Of a DNA stretch of 28,927 nucleotides, positions 17,276 through 28,480 are shown in pieces. The DNA comes from Armatimonadota bacterium. Lineage in GTDB: Bacteria > Armatimonadota > JAAZEB01. Each line of letters starts with the position of its first letter. Position 1 is the first letter of the stretch. Where the stretch lies: the NCBI GenBank assembly GCA_012841485.1, contig DUUU01000354.1:1-28927 (forward strand). Reading direction: 5' to 3'. The position numbers were made by a program, and so were the translations under genes. The notes under the pieces were generated by a model. That model searched no databases. It was given only the letters and a program-made list of their open reading frames with translations, and was not told the origin of the DNA.

Positions 17276-17947
17276 ATGAGAAAGCGACACTACGCCAAGG
17301 GCTTCACGCTGATCGAGTTGCTGGTCGTGATCGCGATTATCGCCATTCTGGCGGCCATTCTCTTCCCGGTCTTCGCGAGGGCGCGCGAGAACGCGCGCAA
17401 GAGCACGTGCCAGAGCAACCTGAAGCAGATGGCGACCGCTGCCATGCAGTACGCGCAGGATTACGACGAGAGGATGGTCCGCGTCAACATCTTCGTGGGT
17501 GGCTCCACGTATTACGGCTGGGTGTGGCTACTGCAGCCGTACGTGAAGAACACGGGTATCTTCACCTGCCCTTCGAAGCCGAGCGCCAAGTGGGACGGCA
17601 CCAACCCGGCGGTCTACAGCGGCTTTGGCTACGCGTTCTTTGGCATCAATGACAACGCCGATGGCGGCCCGAGCCTCTCCGCGCGCCCGCTCGCGGAGAT
17701 CAACGCGCCCTCGGATGTCGCGATGTTTGGCGACTCGTCGTCCGGCAACTACTACGTGATGGACTGGGACGACGCCACCAGCAACGATAACGGCCACGTC
17801 TCGGAGGCGCGGCATAGCGACGGCGCGAACTTCGCGTTCGTGGATGGGCACGTGAAGTGGGTGAAGGACGGCAAGTATGCTTCTCGCACCGGCACGCACG
17901 TGCCAGTGGATCAGGCGCCGACGCCGTCGATGTGGAAGCTGCCGTAG
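17276..17947 (+). CDS. Prepilin-like H-X9-DG protein, array gene 3
   Basis: 223 residues; GGAGGGAG lies before the ATG. The leader peptide MRKRHYAKG is followed by FTLIE. The middle differs from genes 1 and 2 ([29 protein letters not shown]), and [14 protein letters not shown] replaces [14 protein letters not shown]. The motif [14 protein letters not shown] keeps the H-X9-DG spacing with Asp in place of Glu. It is the only copy that ends in Leu-Pro, after PSMWK. Its leader is nearly identical to that of gene 2, but the spacer after the gene matches the one after gene 4. Exported prepilin-like protein of unknown role. Confidence 0.9.
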   Translation: MRKRHYAKGFTLIELLVVIAIIAILAAILFPVFARARENARKSTCQSNLKQMATAAMQYAQDYDERMVRVNIFVGGSTYYGWVWLLQPYVKNTGIFTCPSKPSAKWDGTNPAVYSGFGYAFFGINDNADGGPSLSARPLAEINAPSDVAMFGDSSSGNYYVMDWDDATSNDNGHVSEARHSDGANFAFVDGHVKWVKDGKYASRTGTHVPVDQAPTPSMWKLP

Positions 17948-17982
17948 CGGGCCAGGCATCCCCGAGTGATACCGGATGCTTT

Positions 17983-18016
17983 GGGCCGGCCAAGCGTGTT
18001 GCTGCTTGCCCGGCCC
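17983..18016 (+). terminator. Intrinsic terminator after array gene 3
   Basis: GGGCCGGCCAAGC (17983-17995) and GCTTGCCCGGCCC (18004-18016), with one mismatch and an 8-nt loop, then GCTCTTTTC. The T-rich tail makes this one of the best terminators in the array. Confidence 0.75.
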
Positions 18017-18073
18017 GCTCTTTTCATCGGGCCGTTCGGCCCAGGCACGCGTGGCCCTTGGGCGGAAGAGGAG

Positions 18074-18102
18074 TTGACGGTGCGGGTGTAGCACTGTGTA
18101 AC
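18074..18102 (+). promoter_or_regulatory. Sigma-70-type promoter, array gene 4 (type B leader)
   Basis: TTGACG (18074-18079), a 17-bp spacer, TGTAAC (18097-18102). The same arrangement lies before gene 5. The predicted leader RNA is about 70 nt. Confidence 0.7.
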
Positions 18103-18178
18103 AAATGGCGTTGTTTCGCCGGGCGCCGCACAGATGGTTCCCGCGTGGCTGCGTCTGGATCCGAAGGGAGTAATCATG

Positions 18179-18847
18179 ATGAAGGCCCCGTATCGCAGGA
18201 AGGGGTTCACGCTCATCGAGTTGCTTGTTGTCATAGCGATCATCGCTATACTTGCCGCTATCCTCTTCCCGGTCTTTGCGCGGGCGCGCGAGAATGCGCG
18301 CAAGAGCACGTGCCAGAGCAACCTGAAGCAGATGGCGACCGCCGCCTTGCAGTATGTGCAGGATTACGACGAGACGATGATCCGAACGTACACTCAGGTT
18401 GGGACAGCCTACTATGGCTGGGTGTGGCTGCTGCAGCCCTACGTGAAGAACACGCAGATCTTCACCTGTCCGTCGAAGCCGAGCGCCAAGTGGAACGGCA
18501 CGTCGCTTGGCAACCATGGCTACAGCTTTTACGGGATCAATCCGACCACGCCCAACCCGAGCCAGCCCCACACCCTTTCGGGGCGGGCGCTGGCGGAGAT
18601 CCAGTCGCCGTCGGATATCGTCCTGTTTGGCGATTCACCCGAGAACTCCCATTATGTGATGGACTGGGATCTGCCTCAGACCGCTGACAACGGCGGTGTC
18701 TCGGAGGCCAGACATTCTGAGGGCGCCAACTTCGCGTTCGTGGACGGGCATGTGAAGTGGGTGAAGGATGGCGTGTATGCCGACCGCAGCGGCGCGGAAA
18801 TCGCGGTGGATCAGGCGCCGATGCCGTCAATGTGGAAGGTGCAGTAG
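18179..18847 (+). CDS. Prepilin-like H-X9-DG protein, array gene 4
   Basis: 222 residues. Of two adjacent ATGs (18176, 18179) the second matches the start of gene 5; GGGAG lies upstream. The leader peptide is MKAPYRRKG, class B. This is the most divergent middle of the nine: [20 protein letters not shown] replaces the usual FGYGYFGIN...GGPSLSA, and the DWDD sequence becomes [12 protein letters not shown]. The H-X9-DG motif is intact. The end reads [17 protein letters not shown]. The altered acidic site may change ligand or metal binding compared with the other copies. Exported prepilin-like protein of unknown role. Confidence 0.9.
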   Translation: MKAPYRRKGFTLIELLVVIAIIAILAAILFPVFARARENARKSTCQSNLKQMATAALQYVQDYDETMIRTYTQVGTAYYGWVWLLQPYVKNTQIFTCPSKPSAKWNGTSLGNHGYSFYGINPTTPNPSQPHTLSGRALAEIQSPSDIVLFGDSPENSHYVMDWDLPQTADNGGVSEARHSEGANFAFVDGHVKWVKDGVYADRSGAEIAVDQAPMPSMWKVQ

Positions 18848-18882
18848 CGCGCCAGGCATCCCCGAGTGATACTGGACAGTTC

Positions 18883-18916
18883 GGGCCGGCCAAGCGTGTT
18901 GCTGCTTGCCCGGCCC
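18883..18916 (+). terminator. Terminator after array gene 4
   Basis: Same stem as after gene 3 (GGGCCGGCCAAGC / GCTTGCCCGGCCC), followed by CGCTTTCTTC. Confidence 0.7.
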
Positions 18917-18974
18917 CGCTTTCTTCACCAGGTAGTTCGGCCCTAGCACGCGTAGCCCTTGAGCGGAAGAGGAG

Positions 18975-19003
18975 TTGACAGTGCGTGTGTAGCACTGTGT
19001 AAC
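18975..19003 (+). promoter_or_regulatory. Sigma-70-type promoter, array gene 5 (type B leader)
   Basis: TTGACA (18975-18980, perfect -35), a 17-bp spacer, TGTAAC (18998-19003). This is the best promoter inside the array. The predicted leader RNA is about 70 nt. Confidence 0.75.
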
Positions 19004-19079
19004 AAGTGGCGTTGTTTCGCCGGGCACCGCAGAGATGGTCCCCGCGTGGCCGCGTTTGGATCCGAAGGGAGTAGTTCTG

Positions 19080-19751
19080 ATGAAGGCTCCGTATCGCAGG
19101 AGGGGGTTTACGCTCATCGAGTTGCTTGTTGTCATAGCGATCATCGCTATACTTGCCGCTATCCTCTTCCCGGTCTTTGCGCGGGCGCGCGAGAATGCGC
19201 GCAAGAGCACTTGCCAGAGCAACTTGAAGCAGATGGCGCTGGCGGCCATGCAGTACTCGCAGGACTACGACGAGACGATGGTCCGCACCAACATCCGGGT
19301 AGCAGACGGCACGTATCGTGGGTGGGTCTGGCTGCTCCAGCCGTACGTGAAGAACACGGGCATCTTCACCTGCCCATCGAGGCCGACCGCTAAGTGGGAT
19401 GGCACCAACCCGGCCGTCTATGCGTATCACGGCTATGGCTTCTTTGGCATCGAGAACGTGGCGAACGGCGGGCTGGGCCTCTCGGGGCGGTCGATGGCGG
19501 AGATCAAGGCGCCTTCCGAAGTTGCCATGTTCGGCGATTCCCCATCGGACCTCTGGTACGTGATCGACTGGGATGATATTCGCAGCAGTGACAATGGCGG
19601 TGCCTCGGAGGCGCGGCATAGCGAGGGCGCCAACTTCGCGTTCGTGGATGGGCACGTGAAGTGGGTGAAGGATGGCACGTACGCCACGCGCACCGGCGCG
19701 GAAGTGCCGCTCGATCAGGCGCCGAACCCGGCGATGTGGAGGGTGCAGTAG
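19080..19751 (+). CDS. Prepilin-like H-X9-DG protein, array gene 5
   Basis: 223 residues; GGGAG lies before the ATG. The leader peptide MKAPYRRRG differs from gene 4 by one residue, and the first 130 bp of coding sequence are almost identical to gene 4. From residue 45 onward it diverges: [69 protein letters not shown]. The end [16 protein letters not shown] is closer to gene 6 than to gene 4. It has the H-X9-DG motif and both conserved cysteines. Exported prepilin-like protein of unknown role. Confidence 0.9.
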   Translation: MKAPYRRRGFTLIELLVVIAIIAILAAILFPVFARARENARKSTCQSNLKQMALAAMQYSQDYDETMVRTNIRVADGTYRGWVWLLQPYVKNTGIFTCPSRPTAKWDGTNPAVYAYHGYGFFGIENVANGGLGLSGRSMAEIKAPSEVAMFGDSPSDLWYVIDWDDIRSSDNGGASEARHSEGANFAFVDGHVKWVKDGTYATRTGAEVPLDQAPNPAMWRVQ

Positions 19752-19783
19752 CGGGGTTAGCATCCGGGGTCGTAGCAGATGGT

Positions 19784-19832
19784 CTGGCCGGGCGAGCAGG
19801 GTCGCAAAGCGTGTTGCTGCTTGCCCGGCCAG
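19784..19832 (+). terminator. Hairpin after array gene 5
   Basis: CTGGCCGGGCGAGCAG (19784-19799) pairs with CTGCTTGCCCGGCCAG (19817-19832), 16 bp including one G-U pair. Confidence 0.65.
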
Positions 19833-19884
19833 CGTGTTTATGGGGTGGTTGGGCCGGGACGCCTATGAGGGGCCTGCGCTCAAG

Positions 19885-19987
19885 AGGATTCCGGGCCATC
19901 CGCGTAGCATTAAGTGTTGGGCGATACTGCAGCGGAGGCGCTTCTGCAGCGGCCCCTGAATTCCGAAGGAGTAGTAAGGGAGTAGTA
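19885..19987 (+). promoter_or_regulatory. Type C leader of array gene 6, with duplicated ribosome-binding element
   Basis: The block GCGTAGCATTAAGTGTTGGG through GCGCTTCTGCAGC recurs before gene 7 and, shorter, before gene 9. The 10-mer GGAGTAGTAA occurs twice in a row (19968-19977 and 19979-19988), which makes two ribosome-binding motifs; gene 7 has only one. No confident -10/-35 pair was seen. Confidence 0.5.
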
Positions 19988-20656
19988 ATGAAGCATCGGT
20001 GTCGCAGGATGGGCTTCACGCTCATCGAGTTGCTCGTCGTGATAGCGATCATCGCTATACTTGCCGCTATCCTCTTCCCTGTCTTCGCCAGGGCGCGGGA
20101 GAACGCGCGAAAGGCCAATTGCGCTTCGAACCTGAAGCAGATGGCGACTGCCGCCATGCAGTACGCACAGGACTATGACGAAACGCTGATGCGCCACTTC
20201 ACCAATCCTAGCTCGGGCGTCTATCACGGGTGGGTCTGGATGCTCCAGCCGTACGTGAAGAACAGCGGTATCTTCACCTGCCCCTCGAAGCCGAGCGCCA
20301 AGTGGAACGGTTCTGCAACGACGTACAGCGGCTTTGGCTATGGCTACTTCGCCTGCAACAACGTCCCCAACGGCGCGCCGAGCCTCATCGCGCGGCCGCT
20401 GGCGGGCATCACTTCCCCCGCCGATGTCGTCATGTTTGGCGATTCCCCCTCGGATAATCACTATGTGATCGACTGGGATGATGCCCGCGTCGATGATAAC
20501 GGCGGCATTCCGGAGGCGCGTCACAGCGAGGGCGCCAACTTCGCGTTCGTGGATGGGCACGTGAAGTGGGTGAAGGACGGCGCGTATGCCAAGCGCACCG
20601 GCGGGGAAGTGCCACTGAATGAGGCACCGAACCCGGCGATGTGGAAGGTGCAGTAG
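19988..20656 (+). CDS. Prepilin-like H-X9-DG protein, array gene 6
   Basis: 222 residues; AAGGGAGTAGTA lies before the ATG. The leader peptide MKHRCRRMG, class C, contains a Cys. It differs from other copies in NCASNLKQ (Ala instead of Gln after Cys) and in [20 protein letters not shown], where an extra Cys replaces the Gly-Ile of FGIN. Pro replaces Ser in [19 protein letters not shown], and H-X9-DG is intact. The variable stretch after ETLMR is [11 protein letters not shown]. The end reads [16 protein letters not shown]. Exported prepilin-like protein of unknown role. Confidence 0.9.
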   Translation: MKHRCRRMGFTLIELLVVIAIIAILAAILFPVFARARENARKANCASNLKQMATAAMQYAQDYDETLMRHFTNPSSGVYHGWVWMLQPYVKNSGIFTCPSKPSAKWNGSATTYSGFGYGYFACNNVPNGAPSLIARPLAGITSPADVVMFGDSPSDNHYVIDWDDARVDDNGGIPEARHSEGANFAFVDGHVKWVKDGAYAKRTGGEVPLNEAPNPAMWKVQ

Positions 20657-20688
20657 CGGGAACCGTATCCGCGGTCATAGCTGACGGT

Positions 20689-20737
20689 CTGGCCGGACAA
20701 GCAGGATCACAAAGCGTGTTGCTGCTTGCCCGGCCAG
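20689..20737 (+). terminator. Hairpin after array gene 6
   Basis: CTGGCCGGACAAGCAG (20689-20704) and CTGCTTGCCCGGCCAG (20722-20737), 16 bp with one mismatch, then GCGTTGTTTA. Confidence 0.65.
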
Positions 20738-20882
20738 CGTTGTTTATAGGGGGGGGGGCCAGGATGCCGGTGAGGCGCCGGCGCTTAAGAGGATTCGGGG
20801 CCATCTGCGTAGCATTAAGTGTTGGGCGATACTGCAGCGGAGACGCTTCTGCAGCCGCCTGTGAAGTCGGAAGGGAGTAGTA

Positions 20883-21554
20883 ATGAAGCACCGGTGCCGC
20901 AGGATGGGCTTCACGCTCATTGAACTGCTTGTAGTCATAGCGATCATCGCCATACTGGCCGCTATCCTCTTCCCGGTCTTTGCGCGGGCGCGAGAGAACG
21001 CGCGGAAGGCCAACTGCCAGAGCAACCTGAAGCAGCTGGCGCTCGCGGCCATGCAGTATGCGCAGGATTACGACGAGACGATGATTCGCACCAACATCAA
21101 GGTGGGTAGCAACACGTGGTATGGGTGGAGCTGGCTGCTGCAACCGTACCTGAAGAACACCGGCATCCTCACCTGCCCCTCGAAGCCGACCGCCAAGTGG
21201 GATGGCAACAACCCGGGGGTCTACAGCGGCTTCGGGTATGGTTTCTTCGGGATCAACGACCACGCTGATGGCGGGCCGAGCCTGTCGGAGCGCGCGCTGG
21301 CCGCGGTTTCTTCGCCCGCAGACGTCATCCTTTTCGGCGACTCGTCGGCAAACAACTACTACGTGATCGACTGGGACGACCTCCACACCAACGATAACGG
21401 GTACGCTTCGGAGGCGCGTCACAGCGAGGGCGCCAACTTCGCGTTCGTGGATGGGCACGTGAAGTGGCTGAAGGATGGCACGTTTGCGACGCGCACCGGC
21501 GCGCATGTTCCTCTCAGCCAGGCGCCGAATCCGTCGCTGTGGAAGGTGCAGTAG
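20883..21554 (+). CDS. Prepilin-like H-X9-DG protein, array gene 7
   Basis: 223 residues; AAGGGAGTAGTA lies before the ATG. The leader peptide MKHRCRRMG is identical to gene 6, but the mature part is different: [33 protein letters not shown] (Leu in place of Phe before TCP), [36 protein letters not shown]. The 3' end ([17 protein letters not shown]) and the bases just after the stop resemble gene 1 and its spacer, although the two genes have different leader classes. H-X9-DG is intact. Exported prepilin-like protein of unknown role. Confidence 0.9.
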   Translation: MKHRCRRMGFTLIELLVVIAIIAILAAILFPVFARARENARKANCQSNLKQLALAAMQYAQDYDETMIRTNIKVGSNTWYGWSWLLQPYLKNTGILTCPSKPTAKWDGNNPGVYSGFGYGFFGINDHADGGPSLSERALAAVSSPADVILFGDSSANNYYVIDWDDLHTNDNGYASEARHSEGANFAFVDGHVKWLKDGTFATRTGAHVPLSQAPNPSLWKVQ

Positions 21555-21590
21555 TGGGATAGGCGTCAGGAGTAACACCGGATGGCACGG

Positions 21591-21633
21591 ACCGGGTGGG
21601 TGGCATGACCAAGCGTGTTGCTGCTTGCCCGGT
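21591..21633 (+). terminator. Degenerate hairpin after array gene 7
   Basis: ACCGGG (21591-21596) with CCCGGT (21628-21633), or an inner stem CAAGC (21610-21614) with GCTTG (21623-21627). It is the weakest of the set; CTCTCTCTG follows. Confidence 0.45.
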
Positions 21634-21780
21634 TTGCTCTCTCTGCGGGGCGGTTGAACTCGGGCGGGGATAACGAGCGCAGGTGCCAGAAAGGAGCCGG
21701 GTTGCGTGGCGTCGTATCTTGTTACCGCGCAAGGGTTAGGGGAGTTTCCCCAGCATGCCTGAATGACAGGAGGGAGTATC

Positions 21781-22452
21781 ATGAGAAGACGATCTGGCTC
21801 CGAGGGCTTTACGTTGATTGAGCTACTGGTTGTGATCGCGATTATTGCCATCCTGGCAGCGATTCTCTTCCCGGTCTTTGCGAGGGCGCGCGAAAACGCG
21901 CGCAAGAGCACCTGCCAGAGCAACCTGAAACAGATGGCGACCGCCGCCATGCAGTATGCGCAGGACTACGATGAAACTCTGATGCGCACCAACATCCATC
22001 CGACCACGGATACCTGGTATGGATGGGTCTGGCAGCTCCAGCCCTACGTGAAGAACTCCGAGATCTTCACCTGCCCCTCGAAGCCGAGCGTGAAGTGGAG
22101 TGGCGCGGGGACGACGTACAGCGGCTTCGGCTACGCTTACTTCGGGATCGACAACGGGCCCGATGGAGGGATAGGCCTCTCGGGGCGGCCGGTGGCAGAG
22201 ATCAAGGCGCCCGCGGATCTCGTGATGTTTGGCGACTCATCGGCGCCGAACCACTGGTACGTGATGGACTGGGATGACGCGCGCATGGGCGACAATGGCG
22301 AGGTCTCGGAGGCGCGGCATTCTGAGGGGGCCAACTTCGCGTTCGTGGATGGCCATGTGAAGTGGCTGAAGGATGGCACGTATGGCACGCGCACCGGCGC
22401 GCACGTGCCTCTGAGCCAGGCGCCGAACCCGGCGCTATGGACGGTGCAGTAG
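21781..22452 (+). CDS. Prepilin-like H-X9-DG protein, array gene 8
   Basis: 223 residues; GGAGGGAG lies before the ATG. The leader peptide MRRRSGSEG and the leader DNA are class A, like genes 1-3, although the gene sits between two class C genes. Signal-helix codons match genes 2 and 3. The middle is [20 protein letters not shown], then [17 protein letters not shown]. The last 80 bases differ from gene 9 at only two positions (end [16 protein letters not shown]), although the leaders of genes 8 and 9 are unrelated. This is the clearest mosaic gene in the array. Exported prepilin-like protein of unknown role. Confidence 0.9.
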   Translation: MRRRSGSEGFTLIELLVVIAIIAILAAILFPVFARARENARKSTCQSNLKQMATAAMQYAQDYDETLMRTNIHPTTDTWYGWVWQLQPYVKNSEIFTCPSKPSVKWSGAGTTYSGFGYAYFGIDNGPDGGIGLSGRPVAEIKAPADLVMFGDSSAPNHWYVMDWDDARMGDNGEVSEARHSEGANFAFVDGHVKWLKDGTYGTRTGAHVPLSQAPNPALWTVQ

Positions 22453-22488
22453 CAGGAGAGACGCCGGAGGCAGTGCCCTGGAGATTCC

Positions 22489-22535
22489 GGGCCGGGCGGG
22501 CAGGAGCACGGGAGGTGTTGCTGCCTGTCCGGCCC
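22489..22535 (+). terminator. Hairpin after array gene 8
   Basis: GGGCCGGGCGGGCAG (22489-22503) pairs with CTGCCTGTCCGGCCC (22521-22535) with two G-U pairs; GCTCTCTG follows. Confidence 0.65.
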
Positions 22536-22686
22536 GCTCTCTGTACGGGAGGGGGGCCAGGTACGAGTGGATGGCCCTGGCTCGCTCTAGAGGATTCCAG
22601 GGGGTGTGTGTAGCATAGAGACTATTGTGAAGGGAGGCGCTTCTGCAGCGGCCTCTGAATTCTGAAGAAGTAGTAAGGGAGTAGTA

Positions 22687-23361
22687 ATGAAGCATCGATC
22701 TCGCAGGATGGGCTTCACGCTCATTGAGTTGCTCGTCGTTATAGCGATCATCGCTATACTTGCCGCTATCCTCTTCCCGGTCTTTGCGCGGGCGCGCGAG
22801 AATGCGCGAAAGAGCACCTGCCAGAGCAATCTGAAGCAGATGGCACTGGCCGCCATGCAGTATGCGCAGGATTACGACGAAACGCTGATGCGCACCAACA
22901 TCAGTCCGGCCACGAACGTCTATTACGGCTGGGCCTGGATGCTCCAGCCGTACGTGAAGAACACGGAGATCTTCACCTGCCCATCGCGGCCCACCGCCAA
23001 GTGGAACGGGAGTGGAACCACGTTCAGCGGGTTTGGCTATGGGTATTTTGCGATCCAGAACACCAACAACAATGGGGGCGCGAGCCTATCGCAGCGCGCG
23101 CTGGCATCGATCGCGTCGCCCTCCGATGTGATCATGTTTGGCGATTCCTCTGCCACAAACCTCTGGTATGTGATCGACTGGGATGACATCCGCATGGATG
23201 ATAACGGGGAGGTCTCGGAGGCGCGTCACAGCGAGGGCGCCAACTTCGCGTTTGTGGATGGGCACGTGAAGTGGCTGAAGGATGGCACGTATGGCACGCG
23301 CACCGGCGCGCACGTGCCTCTGAGCCAGGCGCCGAACCCGGCGCTGTGGACGGTGGAGTAG
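22687..23361 (+). CDS. Prepilin-like H-X9-DG protein, array gene 9
   Basis: 224 residues, the longest copy; AAGGGAGTAGTA lies before the ATG. The leader peptide MKHRSRRMG (Ser in place of the Cys of genes 6 and 7) is class C. It has [54 protein letters not shown] (one extra Asn) and [19 protein letters not shown]9-DG is intact. It ends LWTVE, not VQ. It is followed by the strongest terminator in the region, which closes the array. Exported prepilin-like protein of unknown role. Confidence 0.9.
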   Translation: MKHRSRRMGFTLIELLVVIAIIAILAAILFPVFARARENARKSTCQSNLKQMALAAMQYAQDYDETLMRTNISPATNVYYGWAWMLQPYVKNTEIFTCPSRPTAKWNGSGTTFSGFGYGYFAIQNTNNNGGASLSQRALASIASPSDVIMFGDSSATNLWYVIDWDDIRMDDNGEVSEARHSEGANFAFVDGHVKWLKDGTYGTRTGAHVPLSQAPNPALWTVE

Positions 23362-23410
23362 ACCGGCCGAGGGGGATCATCTGCATCCGGAGGTATCGGT
23401 AACAAGCGAG

Positions 23411-23450
23411 GGGGGCGGGGCGCGCATTGCGCGCCCCGCCCCCTTGCGTT
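23411..23450 (+). terminator. Strong terminator at the end of the array
   Basis: GGGGGCGGGGCGCGC (23411-23425), loop ATT, GCGCGCCCCGCCCCC (23429-23443): a perfect 15-bp stem, then TTGCGTTTTCC. It is stronger and differently built from the hairpins inside the array. Confidence 0.85.
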
Positions 23451-23594
23451 TTCCGCAATCCTTCGCTGCCTCGCAGGAGCCGGGGAGATCCATGAAAGCC
23501 TTCTCTAGCCCCCTACCCCGGGCCGAGCGCGTCTTCGAATGGCCGGCCAGCTATTCCGTTCTGCGCGCGCATTCTCCGGGTTTCCCTCACCGGC

Positions 23595-24608
23595 CTAGGG
23601 CAGGCTACCGGTAGGATCCTGCCGCCACGACTGAAGCACCTTCATATAGTTCGCGCGTTCGAATGCCGCCGGCTCGGCGACGCTCTTCTGGCTCATGCTC
23701 CCGCGCAACTGGGCCACGGAGTGGTATTCGTGCTGTTCCATCCACCGGGTGACCTCGGCGAGCAGGTCCGGGATTCGACCGGGCCCCTTCTCCAGCAGCT
23801 CCGCGGCGATCTGAGTGGCGCTGGCGCCGGCCATGATCGCCTTCAGCACATCCTCGTGGGTGTGGACGCCGTTGGTGATGGCGAAGTCGGCGTTGACGCG
23901 CCCATAGAGGATGGCCACCCAGCGGAGCGGGAGGCGCATCGCGGTGGAGGTGCTGAGAACGAGATTGGGAGCCACCTCCAGCTTCTCCAGATCGATATCG
24001 GGCTGGTAGAAGCGGTTGAAGAAGACGAGGCCGTTCGCGCCGGCCTCGGCCAGGCGACGTGCCATGAAGGCGATGGCGCTGAAGTAGGGCCCCAGCTTCA
24101 CGGCGATCGGTATCTTCACGCTCTGGCGCACCTCGCGGAGGACATCAAAGTACATCTGCTCCACCTGCGCGCCGGAGACGAGTGGGTCGGTGGGAATGTA
24201 GTAGATGTTCAGCTCGAGCGCGTCGGCGCCCGCCTCCTCCATGAGCCGGGCGTAGCCCGTCCAGCCGCCGGGCGAAGTGCCGTTGAGGCTGGCGATCACC
24301 GGGATGTCGACCGACTCCTTCGCCTTTCGGATCGTCTCCAGATAGGTATCCGGGTCGAGCTGGAAGGAGACGGGCTCTGGGAGGTAGGAGAGCGCCTCGG
24401 GGTGGCTCTCGGTACCATAGGCCAGGTAGTGATCGAGTTGCAGGCTCTCCTGAGTGATCTGCTCCTCGAAGAGAGACGGCATCACGACCGCCGCCGCGCC
24501 GGCATCTTCGAGCTCCTGGATGCGATCCGCCGTGCCCGTCAGCGGCGAGGCGGAAGGGACAATCGGGTTCTTCAGGGTCAAGCCCAGGTATCGCGTGCTC
24601 AGATCCAT
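23595..24608 (-). CDS. Dihydroorotate dehydrogenase-like flavoprotein
   Basis: 337 residues from the ATG at 24608 ([20 protein letters not shown]), with GAGGGAG upstream; an in-frame start at 24704 adds a low-complexity N-terminus and was not used. It is a TIM-barrel FMN protein of the dihydroorotate-dehydrogenase superfamily: [57 protein letters not shown]. Where true PyrD enzymes have NxSCPN, this protein has [11 protein letters not shown], so the catalytic Cys or Ser of that loop is missing and pyrimidine synthesis is doubtful. Related proteins often lie beside pyruvate:ferredoxin oxidoreductase genes, as here, so an electron-transfer or NAD(P)H/ferredoxin role is possible. It lies downstream of nifJ on the same strand, with a hairpin between them. 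Confidence 0.88.
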   Translation of the reverse strand: MDLSTRYLGLTLKNPIVPSASPLTGTADRIQELEDAGAAAVVMPSLFEEQITQESLQLDHYLAYGTESHPEALSYLPEPVSFQLDPDTYLETIRKAKESVDIPVIASLNGTSPGGWTGYARLMEEAGADALELNIYYIPTDPLVSGAQVEQMYFDVLREVRQSVKIPIAVKLGPYFSAIAFMARRLAEAGANGLVFFNRFYQPDIDLEKLEVAPNLVLSTSTAMRLPLRWVAILYGRVNADFAITNGVHTHEDVLKAIMAGASATQIAAELLEKGPGRIPDLLAEVTRWMEQHEYHSVAQLRGSMSQKSVAEPAAFERANYMKVLQSWRQDPTGSLP

Positions 24609-24851
24609 GTCGACGCTCCCTCTTCTGCGTGATCCGGCCCGCGCGCGGGCCGTGCCATCCTGCGGCCGCATGCTGCAGGGCGGCGACTTCACCTCTACGA
24701 ACAACGCAGCTCGCGGGGTGGTTCCGGGGCATGCCGGTGCAGATGTGGTGCCTGTTGCGTCGCTTTCGGCCTCGTGGTGGTGGGCAGGCCAAGGGTGGCC
24801 GCGTATTCTGGTGGCCTCGGAGTGGGGAGTGGGGCAAATGCTGGTAACGCA

Positions 24852-24888
24852 GCGGAGCCCGGGGAGGCTTCCCCTCCCCGGGCTCCGC
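24852..24888 (-). terminator. Strong hairpin after nifJ
   Basis: GCGGAGCCCGGGGAGG (24852-24867), loop CTTCC, CCTCCCCGGGCTCCGC (24873-24888): a perfect 16-bp stem, 26 bp beyond the nifJ stop and 240 bp before the next gene on the strand. No T-tract follows. The rest of the 24609-24913 interval shows no gene. Confidence 0.7.
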
Positions 24889-24913
24889 GATGGGCTTTCT
24901 GTCTAGTGGAACG

Positions 24914-28480
<3,567 letters not shown>

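Larger units (their letters stand above)
15493..23361 (+). repeat. Tandem array of nine prepilin-like genes (about 900-bp units)
   Basis: Nine full-length paralogs in one direction start at 15493, 16382, 17276, 18179, 19080, 19988, 20883, 21781 and 22687, with steps of 889, 894, 903, 901, 908, 895, 898 and 906 bp. Each unit is leader, ribosome binding site, gene, TAG stop and GC-rich hairpin. Leaders group as A (genes 1, 2, 3, 8), B (4, 5) and C (6, 7, 9). The first 58 bp of the gene 2 and gene 3 leaders (16261 and 17158 onward) are almost identical. Confidence 0.95.

Noticed and set aside
19885..20882. Sigma-70 promoter in the type C leaders
   Set aside because: TAGCAT and GATACT could serve as -10 elements, but no -35 of acceptable match lies 16-18 bp upstream.
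15493..23361. CRISPR-like or transposon origin of the repeats
   Set aside because: The units are about 900-bp protein genes with no short constant repeat/variable spacer pattern, no terminal inverted repeats, no target-site duplications and no transposase.
15493..23361. Silent-cassette (pilE/pilS type) antigenic variation
   Set aside because: All nine copies are complete, with start, RBS and stop. None is a promoterless 5'-truncated cassette. Mosaicism is real, but a single expression locus is not evident.
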